The notes under the pieces were generated by a model. The model saw only the letters and a program-made list of their open reading frames with translations. It searched no databases and was not told the DNA's origin. Source: Pseudomonas helleri (GTDB lineage: Bacteria > Pseudomonadota > Gammaproteobacteria > Pseudomonadales > Pseudomonadaceae). From it: a stretch of 64,000 nucleotides of DNA. Of this stretch, positions 28,633 to 36,674 are shown one piece after another (the stretch's first letter is position 1; each line of letters begins with the position of its first letter). The translations under genes and the position numbers were made by a program. Location: the NCBI RefSeq assembly GCF_009600315.1, contig NZ_WIWC01000010.1:62001-126000 (forward strand), written 5' to 3'.

Positions 28633-29659
28633 ACACGGGCTCAAGCACTGGTGGGGGACGCCACTGACAGGACTGGCGGGCGGCTATCTCGCCAGCCTGA
28701 TTGGCTGGCCTTTGCCCTGGATGGTCGGCTCCTTACTCGCCATCATCCTCGTGCGTTGTCTGACTCCCTGGCAGTTGCAGGAGATTCCAGGCGGTCGTAA
28801 ATGCGGGCAATGGATTGTCGGCATCGCAATTGGCTTGCACTTCACTCCTATGGTCATGGAGCAAGTGCTGGCGCATTTCTGGCTGATCCTTGCGGGCGCG
28901 CTGCTCACAAGCGCGTCGAGCATTATCAGTGTGTGGCTAATGCGCAAGAGTGGTGAAGACCGTGCAACCGCATTCTTTTCCAGCATGCCCGGTGGCTCGG
29001 GCGAAATGGTTAATCTCGGTGCGCGCAATGGTGCCGTATTAAGCCGTGTCGCCGCAGGACAGAGTTTGAGAGTACTGACAGTTGTGCTCAGTGTGCCAGC
29101 TGCCTTCAGGTACTTGCTCGGCGAAGGAGCCCCTGCCCTGCAAGCAGCGCCCGTCAATTACTACTGGTTAGCCCTATTGTTTCCCGCTGGCGCGTTCATC
29201 GCCTGGATATGGCAGCGCTTGCGCCAGCCCAATCCTTGGTTGTTCGGCCCCCTTCTGGTCAGCGCCAGTGTCAGCATCGCGTGGGATTTGCATATCAGCC
29301 TGCCCGAAGGGAGCAGTCAAATAGCACAGTGGCTGATAGGCAGCGGACTGGGTTGCCACTTCAACAGAGCTTTTTTCCGGCGCGCGCCTTCATTCATAGG
29401 CCGTACTTTATTGGGCACCGCGATGACGATGCTGATTGCGGGTCTGTGTGCCGCAGGATTAAGCAGTATGACCCATCTGGATTTTCGCTCCATGACGCTC
29501 GGCATGATGCCAGGTGGCATCGCTGAAATGAGCCTGACTGCAGAAATGCTGCAACTTTCAGTTCCATTGGTTACAGCCTTACAAGTCATGCGTTTGCTCT
29601 TCGTATTGTTTCTGGCAGAGCCCTTATTCAAATACTGGATGCGGAAAACCTCTCTGTGA
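28625..29659 (+). CDS. AbrB family membrane protein
   Basis: A 344-residue membrane protein with nine or ten hydrophobic segments. It belongs to the duplicated AbrB family (once annotated as ammonia monooxygenase): two copies of the MPGG motif, SSMPGGSGEMV near residue 120 and GMMPGGIAEMS near residue 300. Function is not established. The same gene stands beside tct in P. aeruginosa (PA0751), and the overlap with tctA makes it part of the operon, so a transport-related role is likely but unproven. Confidence 0.85.
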   Translation: MPEHGLKHWWGTPLTGLAGGYLASLIGWPLPWMVGSLLAIILVRCLTPWQLQEIPGGRKCGQWIVGIAIGLHFTPMVMEQVLAHFWLILAGALLTSASSIISVWLMRKSGEDRATAFFSSMPGGSGEMVNLGARNGAVLSRVAAGQSLRVLTVVLSVPAAFRYLLGEGAPALQAAPVNYYWLALLFPAGAFIAWIWQRLRQPNPWLFGPLLVSASVSIAWDLHISLPEGSSQIAQWLIGSGLGCHFNRAFFRRAPSFIGRTLLGTAMTMLIAGLCAAGLSSMTHLDFRSMTLGMMPGGIAEMSLTAEMLQLSVPLVTALQVMRLLFVLFLAEPLFKYWMRKTSL

Positions 29660-29805
29660 AAACAGCTAAATTTATGTAGGAGAATTCCCAGACTGTAAGT
29701 GACCTTCCTACAACCTTGTTTCGTTGTTGATGCGCCATAAGAGCGATTATTTTTAAAGCTCCAGAGCTTTCTTGCTCTACACAACGGCTGAAGCAAAGGA
29801 CACTC

Positions 29806-30075
29806 ATGAAATACTTCGCGAACCCTAAAGAGCCTGGCAGCACGCCTATAGCCCACCCCCCTCAATCTTTGATGCCAAGGCTTACTCAAAAAGAACAAGA
29901 AATACTTGGCTGGTGCGCCTTGGGTAAAACCAGCGCCGAAATGGCAATCATATTGAATAGATCTGAAACAACGATCAACTTCCACATCGCAAACTTGCGG
30001 GTCAAATTTGGCGTGACGTCGCGTCATGCTGCCGTTTTAAAAGCCATCAAATTCGGCATGCCTCTGCTGCCCTGA
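29806..30075 (+). CDS. Solo LuxR-type helix-turn-helix protein
   Basis: An 89-residue protein consisting almost only of a LuxR/GerE DNA-binding domain: RLTQKEQEILGWCALGKTSA and then the recognition region SETTINFHIANLRVKFGVTSR. It has no autoinducer-binding, receiver or other sensory domain; the first 22 residues are low in structure. Its start follows CAAAGGA by seven bases. It stands first in the phage remnant, just upstream of the gpL-like gene in the same direction, so it may control these genes; that is inference. Confidence 0.85.
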   Translation: MKYFANPKEPGSTPIAHPPQSLMPRLTQKEQEILGWCALGKTSAEMAIILNRSETTINFHIANLRVKFGVTSRHAAVLKAIKFGMPLLP

Positions 30076-30109
30076 TCGGGATGTGCAAACGTAGCCAACG
30101 GACATTGCC

Positions 30110-30520
30110 ATGACTCTATATACCGCTGTCACGCCCTCCAGTCACTACCTCGGTGACGATACGTTCTGGCCAGCCATTGACCTGGCTGAATTACGCCGAG
30201 TACTTACATTAAGCTCAACTATTAGTGAGGCACGTCTTAAAGTAGCAATGATAGGGGCCACCTCACACATTCATAGATTGCTGGCCACATGGCGATTCAA
30301 ATTACGCCAACAAGGCTATGAGCATTTAAATGACGTCCCCGCACCCACCCATAACAATTGCTCAATACTTGTCACTCACTATCTCAATGCGGTTGAAGTA
30401 GCCACGGCCAGCGAGCTCTACCATTTGATAAGAGTGGTGGAGTGCGGACGACCTTGCCCGCCAGACCCGTTTACATACAAAAACCTTTCAACGGGTGAGG
30501 CGCGACATTATGACGATTGA
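30110..30520 (+). CDS. Head completion/stabilisation protein, phage P2 gpL family
   Basis: A 136-residue protein that fits the GPL family: FWPAIDLAELRRVLTLSSTI followed by a helix with KVAMIGATSHIH, then WRFKLRQQGYEHLNDVP and an acyl-free TATASELYHL-type helix. In P2, gpL completes the filled head. Length is somewhat short of the usual 155-170 and the C terminus ends soon after the last helix, so it may be truncated or just short. Without other head genes it cannot do its phage job here. It follows the LuxR-type gene by 34 bases and overlaps the next gene. Confidence 0.72.
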   Translation: MTLYTAVTPSSHYLGDDTFWPAIDLAELRRVLTLSSTISEARLKVAMIGATSHIHRLLATWRFKLRQQGYEHLNDVPAPTHNNCSILVTHYLNAVEVATASELYHLIRVVECGRPCPPDPFTYKNLSTGEARHYDD

Positions 30521-30863
30521 AATAGTTGACCTCTCTCATCACTGGTTGTTCGATGCAACACTGAGCATTATCGTCACCATCATCGATAACGAAGTGATAT
30601 TTGGAGCCTGCCTGGGGGCCTGGGTGGTAGTGGGTAGCCGTCGAGACTTGAGGGCTTGGCAACAAATCGGCTCATTTCTTCTGAGCGCCTGTGTGGGCTA
30701 TTTATTTACACCTGTGGTGTTACCTCATCTGACAGGTTTTTCGGCAGGTGCTACTGCTTTTTTTTGCGCGCTGGTTGTTATCCCCATCAGCATAAAAATA
30801 ATGAAATGGGTTATCGCAACCGACATAGCAGACATCTTGCGTCGTTTCAAGGGGCCCAAATAA
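30510..30863 (+). CDS. Putative phage holin
   Basis: A 117-residue protein with three hydrophobic segments (about 10-40, 52-72 and 80-102) and a basic tail (ILRRFKGPK), the build of a small phage holin; holin genes follow gpL and the tail gene X in P2-like phages. The ATG at 30510 has GTGAGG nine bases upstream and overlaps the gpL gene end by 11 bases. The family assignment is by topology and context, not by a diagnostic motif. No endolysin or spanin gene follows. Confidence 0.6.
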   Translation: MTIEIVDLSHHWLFDATLSIIVTIIDNEVIFGACLGAWVVVGSRRDLRAWQQIGSFLLSACVGYLFTPVVLPHLTGFSAGATAFFCALVVIPISIKIMKWVIATDIADILRRFKGPK

Positions 30864-30864
30864 G

Positions 30865-31284
30865 TCACGCGTGACTCATTAAAATCTCCAGACGCGCAGA
30901 TAACTCCTCAACGCGATGGGTTAACTCCTGAAGATGATGTTTATCCTCAACAAGTTTATAAATATTACGTTGATCCGAAGCCTCTAGAACCCTAAACATC
31001 ATCAACATTTTTTGCTCATGAGCATCGAGGGCATGAATGGCACAGAGAGGATCCGAATGTAATGTCAACAACATATCGCCTTGCCCAGCCAACAGCCAAT
31101 CAAGAGAAATACCACGCTCCCGGGCCAGTTCTATGCATATGGAATACGGAATGCTATCGCGCCCTTTCCAGCTACTGAGTGTCTGCGGGCTTACGCCAAG
31201 GGCTTCCGAAAGACCTGCATCAGTTTTTACCTGAGTTATTTTTTTCAATCTTTCGAGTATTTCAATAGATTTTTTGTTACTCAC
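30865..31284 (-). CDS. CI-like phage repressor lacking the peptidase domain
   Basis: A 139-residue DNA-binding protein with the N-terminal domain of phage CI repressors (ILERLKKITQVKTDAGLSEALGVSPQTLSSWKGRDSIPYSICIELARERGISLDWLLAG-type region, residues 8-67) and a C-terminal coiled-coil-like helix (about 95-137). It has no S24 self-cleaving domain, so RecA-driven induction is not expected. It converges on the holin gene, with its stop one base from the holin stop, and is divergent from the Ogr-like gene. Confidence 0.85.
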   Translation of the reverse strand: MSNKKSIEILERLKKITQVKTDAGLSEALGVSPQTLSSWKGRDSIPYSICIELARERGISLDWLLAGQGDMLLTLHSDPLCAIHALDAHEQKMLMMFRVLEASDQRNIYKLVEDKHHLQELTHRVEELSARLEILMSHA

Positions 31285-31337
31285 TTTGAATTATTCCAAT
31301 TTGACTTTACTGAGTTTTTCGGCAGAATTTACGCTTA

Positions 31338-31499
31338 ATGAATACTTTTAAGACCGTCGATATGCAACTTAATACGTCAGAAATAAAAGCCGAAAAAAAT
31401 ACCAAACAGGAAAACCCCCAAGAATCTCAAAATATGGGAAAAACACGTTCAACGAATATCATATTCCTTACACGCAAAGTAAAAACGGCGTACTCATAA
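31338..31499 (+). CDS. Possible 53-residue protein divergent from the repressor
   Basis: An unbroken 53-codon frame from an ATG at 31338 to TAA at 31497-31499. The peptide is polar and rich in Asn, Lys, Gln and Thr, starting MNTFKTVDMQLNTSE. It lies where a Cro/Cox-type gene stands in intact phages, 54 bases from the repressor start, but has no recognisable HTH and no good ribosome site. It may be chance in AT-rich DNA. The remainder of the 31285-31620 spacer contains the promoters; I see no other gene in it. Confidence 0.25.
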   Translation: MNTFKTVDMQLNTSEIKAEKNTKQENPQESQNMGKTRSTNIIFLTRKVKTAYS

Positions 31500-31620
31500 C
31501 GTAAAGCTCGCCTTAATCTACATACACCTGAACCGAGGCAGGATCAACGGATTGGTCTTTTTTTGAAATTAATTTGCTTGTTTAAACGAGCACTCAACGC
31601 TAGTTCAATTGGAGTCAATC

Positions 31621-31896
31621 ATGAGCACCTACAAAATGGTTTGTCCTCACTGCCTAAGCAAAATGCGTATTCGTACGAGCGAGGGTCGGCATATTTTCTT
31701 GCGTGTGGCCTATTTACAATGCACCACAGAAGCCTGCGGATGGTCTGTAAGGGCTGAATTTGAAATGACCCATGAGCTTTCTCCCAGTGGTATGCCAAAC
31801 CCTAATGTTCATCTTCCTTGCGTTAACGGGGAACTGCGTCAAGCTGCACTGCCTGCAAAACAACCCGTCGAAGCAGCAGTAGGGGTGAGGTTATGA
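31621..31896 (+). CDS. Ogr/Delta-like zinc-finger transcription activator
   Basis: A 91-residue protein with a metal site of four cysteines: CPHC at residues 8-11 and C...C spaced by four in CTTEACGWSV (C34, C39). The Cys arrangement and the R-T/S-R motif are those of P2 Ogr and P4 Delta, which recruit RNA polymerase to late phage promoters. The ATG at 31621 has GGAG nine bases upstream. It overlaps the next gene by four bases (ATGA). If functional it could act on late promoters of resident P2-like prophages elsewhere in the genome; that is speculation. Confidence 0.82.
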   Translation: MSTYKMVCPHCLSKMRIRTSEGRHIFLRVAYLQCTTEACGWSVRAEFEMTHELSPSGMPNPNVHLPCVNGELRQAALPAKQPVEAAVGVRL

Positions 31897-32252
31897 GATA
31901 TAACTATTCAGATATTAATAAATATAAACATATCCAACAGTCTGCACTCGTATTCTTACAGCGCCACTACGTTCGACACATAGGAAACGATCAGATACTT
32001 TTTTGCAACACTGTCAATTATTTGATCTCAAGTTATAGCCTTAGCCGCGCCATTGCGGAAAAACTGACCAGCCATGCTTACAATGAATTGAAAATCGCCC
32101 ATGAACGACGACGACTTGACTTAAGCGCCAGTAGCGATACGCTTGCAATCATCACTGATTCTGATAGCCATATGACATGGGCAGTGCCCGTTGCAGTTAT
32201 TGCAGGAAATGTAATAGACGCTCTGGGTAATAGTCAGCTGAAATTCGTTTGA
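31893..32252 (+). CDS. Hypothetical protein coupled to the Ogr-like gene
   Basis: A 119-residue protein that I do not recognise. It is predicted mixed helical, with Tyr- and Asn-rich N terminus and no signal peptide, membrane segment or known motif; the C-terminal third (WAVPVAVIAGNVIDALG) is the most hydrophobic. Its ATG overlaps the Ogr gene stop, so it is translationally coupled to it and probably belongs to the phage remnant. Confidence 0.6.
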   Translation: MRYNYSDINKYKHIQQSALVFLQRHYVRHIGNDQILFCNTVNYLISSYSLSRAIAEKLTSHAYNELKIAHERRRLDLSASSDTLAIITDSDSHMTWAVPVAVIAGNVIDALGNSQLKFV

Positions 32253-32272
32253 CTGATAAATCGCTCCCTCTT

Positions 32273-32298
32273 CACACCAGGCAGCCTTACCTGGTGTG
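32273..32298. other. Hairpin between the phage remnant and ung
   Basis: CACACCAGG at 32273-32281 pairs perfectly with CCTGGTGTG at 32290-32298. An A-run follows on the plus strand (T-run precedes it on the minus strand), so neither orientation is a normal terminator. It sits near the right edge of the remnant. Confidence 0.45.
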
Positions 32299-32357
32299 CA
32301 AAAAACCAAGGACTTTGGCTTACCCTGCCTGCAACGTATGCCGAGTAAAGCTCGCAT

Positions 32358-33050
32358 TTAATTGACCGGCAGTTTCCAGTCGATAGGGGCCAACCCATTG
32401 TGTTCAAGAAACTTATTGGTTCGACTAAAGTGTCCATTCCCTATAAAACCGCGATAAGCGGAAAGCGGTGATGGGTGCACTGACGTGAGCACCAGATGCT
32501 TGGTCGCATCTATCAGTTTCTGTTTGCTTTGCGCATGGGCGCCCCATAGCAAAAAGACCAATTTTTCCTGATGCTCGCTCACCACCTTTATAATTTGATC
32601 CGTAAAATGCTCCCAGCCTTTTTTAGCGTGCGAAGCGGCATTCGCGCGCTCTACAGTCAGCGTTGTATTGAGCAGCAACACCCCTTGCCTTGCCCAGTGC
32701 TCCAAGCACCCATGGGGGGCAATATCTATATTCAGATCACGCTTGAGCTCTTTATAGATATTGACCAACGAGGGCGGTACTTGAACACCGGGTTGAACTG
32801 AAAAACACAGCCCGTGCGCTTGACCCGGCCCGTGATAGGGATCCTGTCCCAGAATGACCACTTTGACGCCATCCAGAGGGGTTAAATTAAGGGCATTGAA
32901 AATAAGCGGCCCCGGGGGGTAAATTTCTTTACCGTCAGCATGCTCTTGACGCAAAAACTCGCGCAACAAGCCCATATAAGGCTTTTCAAATTCATCACGC
33001 AAAGCCTGTTTCCAGACTGGTTCAAGTTTTATACGGTCATCCGACGTCAT
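32358..33050 (-). CDS. ung: Uracil-DNA glycosylase
   Basis: Removes uracil from DNA as the first step of base-excision repair. The 230 residues contain the water-activating motif [18 protein letters not shown] and the minor-groove-intercalating motif [10 protein letters not shown]. The ATG at 33050 gives the usual length; an in-frame extension to 33122 has no support. In P. aeruginosa ung (PA0750) directly follows the abrB-type gene, so its neighbour here marks where the phage remnant entered. Confidence 0.96.
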   Translation of the reverse strand: MTSDDRIKLEPVWKQALRDEFEKPYMGLLREFLRQEHADGKEIYPPGPLIFNALNLTPLDGVKVVILGQDPYHGPGQAHGLCFSVQPGVQVPPSLVNIYKELKRDLNIDIAPHGCLEHWARQGVLLLNTTLTVERANAASHAKKGWEHFTDQIIKVVSEHQEKLVFLLWGAHAQSKQKLIDATKHLVLTSVHPSPLSAYRGFIGNGHFSRTNKFLEHNGLAPIDWKLPVN

Positions 33051-33269
33051 GGCTACACCCTGAAAATCAATGGAGCGGACACTAAAAAAGCTCAACACGC
33101 TTGTCAATTGATCTGTCCACAAATGGACTATGAATCAGCACATTATTCATCGCCCCCGTGTGCCTATAAAACAAATCAACCTGCCCAACCTCAAAGACCT
33201 TGACTCACACGCCACACACGACGCATACAATCAAATTTACGCTAGCAAATTGACCCCGGACTTACGGCC

Positions 33270-33491
33270 ATGATTTCTCCATCCCTTTGCCCCGTATGCG
33301 GGGCGCGCAACGATTGCGCACTGGCAAGCCCCGACCTGGCTGATAAACCCTGCTGGTGCTACAACGTCAGCATTAATCCGGAACGTTTAAAAGCGTTGCC
33401 AATCGAGGAGTTGGACCTCACGTGTCTCTGCCCGCGCTGTGCAGATGTACAAGGGCAATTACCGTCAGCGCAACCCCAAGGCGTCGCGTAA
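33270..33491 (+). CDS. Cysteine-rich CWC family protein
   Basis: A 73-residue protein with eight cysteines: CPVCGARNDC near the N terminus, the family-naming CWC at residues 28-30, and CLCPRC near residue 52. The spacing suggests one or two metal sites. Function is unknown. It lies 33 bases before the pseudouridine synthase in the same direction and is likely co-transcribed; the pairing is common in Pseudomonas. Confidence 0.85.
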   Translation: MISPSLCPVCGARNDCALASPDLADKPCWCYNVSINPERLKALPIEELDLTCLCPRCADVQGQLPSAQPQGVA

Positions 33492-33524
33492 GATACTCGC
33501 TTGATTCTCAAATGATTGATCGCT

Positions 33525-34217
33525 ATGCGTGTAGACCGCTTTCTGAGCAACTTGCCCCAGTTCAACCGCGCACAAGCTCGGCTGGCTCTTGCAGAAAAAC
33601 GTATCAAGGTCGATGGGCGGGTCGTGATCGATCCGCACCATGACATCAGACCTTTCTGTCGTATCGAATTTGACGGTCATATCTTGCAAGCTGGCAAGTC
33701 TGCGCGCTACTTCATGCTGCATAAGCCGCCCGGTTGTGTGAGCGCGACTCAAGATCCTGAGCATTCAACCGTTATGGATCTGATCACTGAACCTGACAAG
33801 CATGAGCTGCATATCGCTGGACGACTGGATTTCAATACCAGTGGATTGATGCTGATTACCAACGACGGACACTGGTCGCGACGCCTGACCCTGCCCGACA
33901 CTAAAATGCCCAAGGTGTATTACGTCGAGACTGAGCAGCCAATAGGCCTCGAATACATCGCAAAGTTTTATGAGGGCGTCTATTTCGCTTATGAAGACCT
34001 AACAACCCTGCCCGCGCAGCTCGAATTGCTGGGACTGTACAGTGCTCGTTTGAGTATCGTTGAGGGTCGTTACCATCAGGTCAAACGCATGTTTGGTTTT
34101 TTCAATAACAAAGTCGTGCATCTGCACCGTGAAAGCATTGGGCCCTTGATACTGGACAGCGGACTTGCACCCGGCCAATACCGCGCACTGACTGCTGAAG
34201 AGATCGCACAGTTTTAA
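33525..34217 (+). CDS. Ribosomal small-subunit pseudouridine synthase, RsuA-like
   Basis: RNA pseudouridine synthase of the RsuA/RluB/E/F group. Of 230 residues, the first 60 form an S4 RNA-binding domain (MRVDRFLSNLPQFNRAQARL-type start); the catalytic motif GRLDFNTSGLM follows with the conserved Asp. The ATG at 33525 is preferred over a TTG at 33516. Substrate, most likely U516 of 16S rRNA, is inferred from the subgroup. Confidence 0.88.
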   Translation: MRVDRFLSNLPQFNRAQARLALAEKRIKVDGRVVIDPHHDIRPFCRIEFDGHILQAGKSARYFMLHKPPGCVSATQDPEHSTVMDLITEPDKHELHIAGRLDFNTSGLMLITNDGHWSRRLTLPDTKMPKVYYVETEQPIGLEYIAKFYEGVYFAYEDLTTLPAQLELLGLYSARLSIVEGRYHQVKRMFGFFNNKVVHLHRESIGPLILDSGLAPGQYRALTAEEIAQF

Positions 34218-34377
34218 GCCCAACTGAAGCCGATGCAGGGGACAGCATCGCGATACGTAGTCAATTTGATAAACGCGATATTCGATCCGATGCTCTGGAA
34301 ATTGCTGTAAATGAGCGACTAACTGAATAAAAACTTCTCATCTGCTCTGAGTTCTGGTACAAAGTCAGCCGCTTCAA

Positions 34378-34451
34378 GCGGGTATAGTTTAGTGGCAAAA
34401 CGAAAGCTTCCCAAGCTTTAGTTGAGGGTTCGATTCCCTCTACCCGCTCCA
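34378..34451 (+). tRNA. tRNA-Gly (anticodon CCC)
   Basis: The 74 bases fold into a standard cloverleaf: acceptor stem GCGGGTA/TACCCGC, D arm GTTT/AAAC, anticodon stem AAAGC/GCTTT around the loop TTCCCAA with anticodon CCC at 34410-34412, T arm AGGGT/CCTCT with TTCGATTC. The CCA end is encoded (34449-34451). It reads GGG codons. No att-like duplication of its 3' end was seen nearby. Confidence 0.97.
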
Positions 34452-34539
34452 CTTCTTTATGGCCTATACCGCCAAAAACCCTTTAGTAGTGGGCATCTGC
34501 AACACTCAATCTTCGGCACCCGCTGCACCCCCTCCCTGA

Positions 34540-35826
34540 TCAACGCCTCATCTTTTTATCCCTGTACATCGCCGTGTCTGCATGACACAACAGTTGCCGG
34601 GATTGCTCTCCATGCTCCGGGTACACCGCTAACCCAATACTGGGAAAAATACTGAGTGTTTGCCCTTCAATCAGTAATGGCTGACTAAGATTCTGGCGTA
34701 TTTTTTCGGCGACAATCAGCGCGTCCTCAGACTGCCTGAGGCTTTCCAATATTAAAACAAATTCATCGCCGCTCATCCTTGCCACCGTGTCACTTTCACG
34801 TACGCTCTGCTTCAAGCGGTGTGCAACCTGCTGTAATAACGCGTCACCGACAGCATGGCCATGGTTATCATTGACGGCCTTGAAGTGATCCAGATCGATA
34901 AAAAGAACCGCCAGGCACTCATGTTCTCTCTGGGCTCGAGCCAAGGCACTCTTCAATCGCTGATAAAAAAAATCGCGGTTAGGCAATTGAGTCAATGCGT
35001 CGTATTGAGCCAAAAACTGCAGCCTGTTAATGAGCTGTTTACGCTCAATCGCAGCGGCCACCTGGGTCGATACGAACTGCAAAAGCTCTTTATGCGATTC
35101 ACTGTAGCGCTCATCTCCCAATGAGCTTTTGACTACCAAGGCGCCAATAATACCGTTGGGGGTAACAAGCGGTACGCACAACCACGAGCAGGAGGCTTCG
35201 CTGCAACGCAGCATGGCTTGGCCGCTGCTGATGACGTCCTCACTTAACTGCCGGACTTCCGTCAGCTGTTGGTGCTTATGATCATCAATATGATAAGGAA
35301 AACTTATCGTGCCCTGATCCTGATCACAGAGTGCTACTGAAAAATTCAAGGCTGGTAGCCACTGCCCGATGAGCAGGTGTACGCGCTTGAACAGTTCAAG
35401 CAAATCTTCAGCCCCGTGCGCAGCTTCTGAAATCGCGAAAATAGCCTGCTGACGTAACTCGGCATGCTTTCGTTCAGTAATGTCGCGAGCCACTGCCACG
35501 CGCAATTGATAGGTCTGAGACCAGCGTGCAGACCACGAGATGTGCACCACTCGGCCATCCTTGCGCACATAACGGTTTTCAAAGTTGAACTTGGATTCAC
35601 CAGCCATGATCTCAGTAGCCGCCTGCAAAGTGCGTTCACGATCAGCCGGCAGTACAAGCTCCATCATGGGTTGACCTATCAGTTCATATTGCTCATAACC
35701 AAAAATACGCTCACAGGCTGCACTGACATACACAAAGCGACCATTACGGTCGACCACGCATATGGCATCGAGCAACAGATCAATGAAACTGACTTGAGAT
35801 AAGTATCCTTTTATATCCATAGCCAA
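34540..35826 (-). CDS. PAS-GAF-GGDEF diguanylate cyclase
   Basis: Cytoplasmic c-di-GMP synthase of 428 residues: PAS domain (about 10-125), GAF domain (about 135-265) and GGDEF domain (about 270-428). The active-site signature reads SGDEF rather than GGDEF, a change seen in active cyclases, and the RESD five residues before it matches the inhibitory I-site RxxD. No EAL domain. I place the start at a TTG at 35826 because GAGG lies seven bases upstream; the ATG at 35820 (426 residues) is the alternative. Confidence 0.87.
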   Translation of the reverse strand: MAMDIKGYLSQVSFIDLLLDAICVVDRNGRFVYVSAACERIFGYEQYELIGQPMMELVLPADRERTLQAATEIMAGESKFNFENRYVRKDGRVVHISWSARWSQTYQLRVAVARDITERKHAELRQQAIFAISEAAHGAEDLLELFKRVHLLIGQWLPALNFSVALCDQDQGTISFPYHIDDHKHQQLTEVRQLSEDVISSGQAMLRCSEASCSWLCVPLVTPNGIIGALVVKSSLGDERYSESHKELLQFVSTQVAAAIERKQLINRLQFLAQYDALTQLPNRDFFYQRLKSALARAQREHECLAVLFIDLDHFKAVNDNHGHAVGDALLQQVAHRLKQSVRESDTVARMSGDEFVLILESLRQSEDALIVAEKIRQNLSQPLLIEGQTLSIFPSIGLAVYPEHGEQSRQLLCHADTAMYRDKKMRR

Positions 35827-35895
35827 CTTGGCGCCTCAAGATTCTATGTTTTTAACTTGCTGACCTTTAACCCAGCCAAAAATCTGACCACTGCT

Positions 35896-36531
35896 TCACC
35901 CAATGGTTGATAACAAGCCGGGCAAAGCATGCGTCAATGCACTGATGGCAAAACCGATAAACATAACCCCGCACAATCGGGTAATCAGCAACTCATGGCG
36001 CTGATACACCGCGCGGACTTGCCCTGCGCCCACAACACCGATCAAAATCAGGTAAGCAGCAGCGCCACCCACAAAACTCAAGGCAATCAGCCACGGCAAC
36101 ATGTCCCAAGTCAAAAGTTGTGCACGACTGGAAAGCAGCGCAGTAAATGTAGCGACTGCAACGGGGTAAGCTTTAGGGTTGGTCAGGCCAAAGACCACAC
36201 CGTGGGCAAAGGGCTGACGAGAGGGACCTTGCTGGCCGCTACTGCTGCGCTGAGCACGCACCGCACGCAGTCCTAACCAAAACAGATAAAGACCACTGAT
36301 TAAACCGAGCACATTGAACGTGGTACTGCCAAATTCACGCGCGCCCACGATGGCAATCAGTGCAGTACTGCACCACAACACATCTCCCAGCAAATGCCCG
36401 CATAAAAATCCGGCTCCGGCACGCCGCCCGCGAGCGGCTCCGATACCAAAAACGGCCAAGACTCCAGGCCCGGGAGTGATGCCATATATAAAGCCCGACG
36501 CCAATACAGCAAGAAATAGCGATACGGTCAT
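35896..36531 (-). CDS. LysE/RhtB family exporter
   Basis: A 211-residue inner-membrane protein with six hydrophobic segments. The N terminus GFIYGITPGPGVLAVFG and the AAARGRRAG-type loop are those of LysE/RhtB amino-acid exporters. Substrate cannot be read from the sequence; homologues export amino acids such as threonine, homoserine or lysine. It stands alone on the minus strand, with a 143-base spacer to clsB. Confidence 0.87.
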   Translation of the reverse strand: MTVSLFLAVLASGFIYGITPGPGVLAVFGIGAARGRRAGAGFLCGHLLGDVLWCSTALIAIVGAREFGSTTFNVLGLISGLYLFWLGLRAVRAQRSSSGQQGPSRQPFAHGVVFGLTNPKAYPVAVATFTALLSSRAQLLTWDMLPWLIALSFVGGAAAYLILIGVVGAGQVRAVYQRHELLITRLCGVMFIGFAISALTHALPGLLSTIG

Positions 36532-36674
36532 GCAACATGCTCCTTAAGATCATCCCTGACACTTTCCAGCCCTCGCAAGGTGCGCTTGATTTTGCACGTT
36601 CTACCGAGCTATGTAACTGCATGTTGAGCATGCTTGCGTTGGTTTCTGACAAGAAGCCGGAACACGTATTAGGC

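Larger units (their letters stand above)
29670..32260. mobile_element. P2-like prophage remnant
   Basis: Between abrB and ung, neighbours in P. aeruginosa, lie six or seven small genes of phage character: solo LuxR-type HTH, GPL head-completion protein, putative holin, CI-like repressor (opposite strand), Ogr-like activator and an unknown. No integrase, terminase, capsid, tail or lysin gene is present, so it cannot form particles. The intergenic part around 31285-31620 is clearly AT-richer than the flanks. I could not find convincing att repeats; the boundaries are estimates. Confidence 0.75.

Noticed and set aside
29660..32357. att-site direct repeats flanking the phage remnant
   Set aside because: I looked for matching short direct repeats at both edges and at the tRNA-Gly end; none longer than chance was convincing.
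34261..34452. Frame on the minus strand across tRNA-Gly
   Set aside because: The tRNA structure is complete on the plus strand; the frame is its antisense shadow, a common false annotation.
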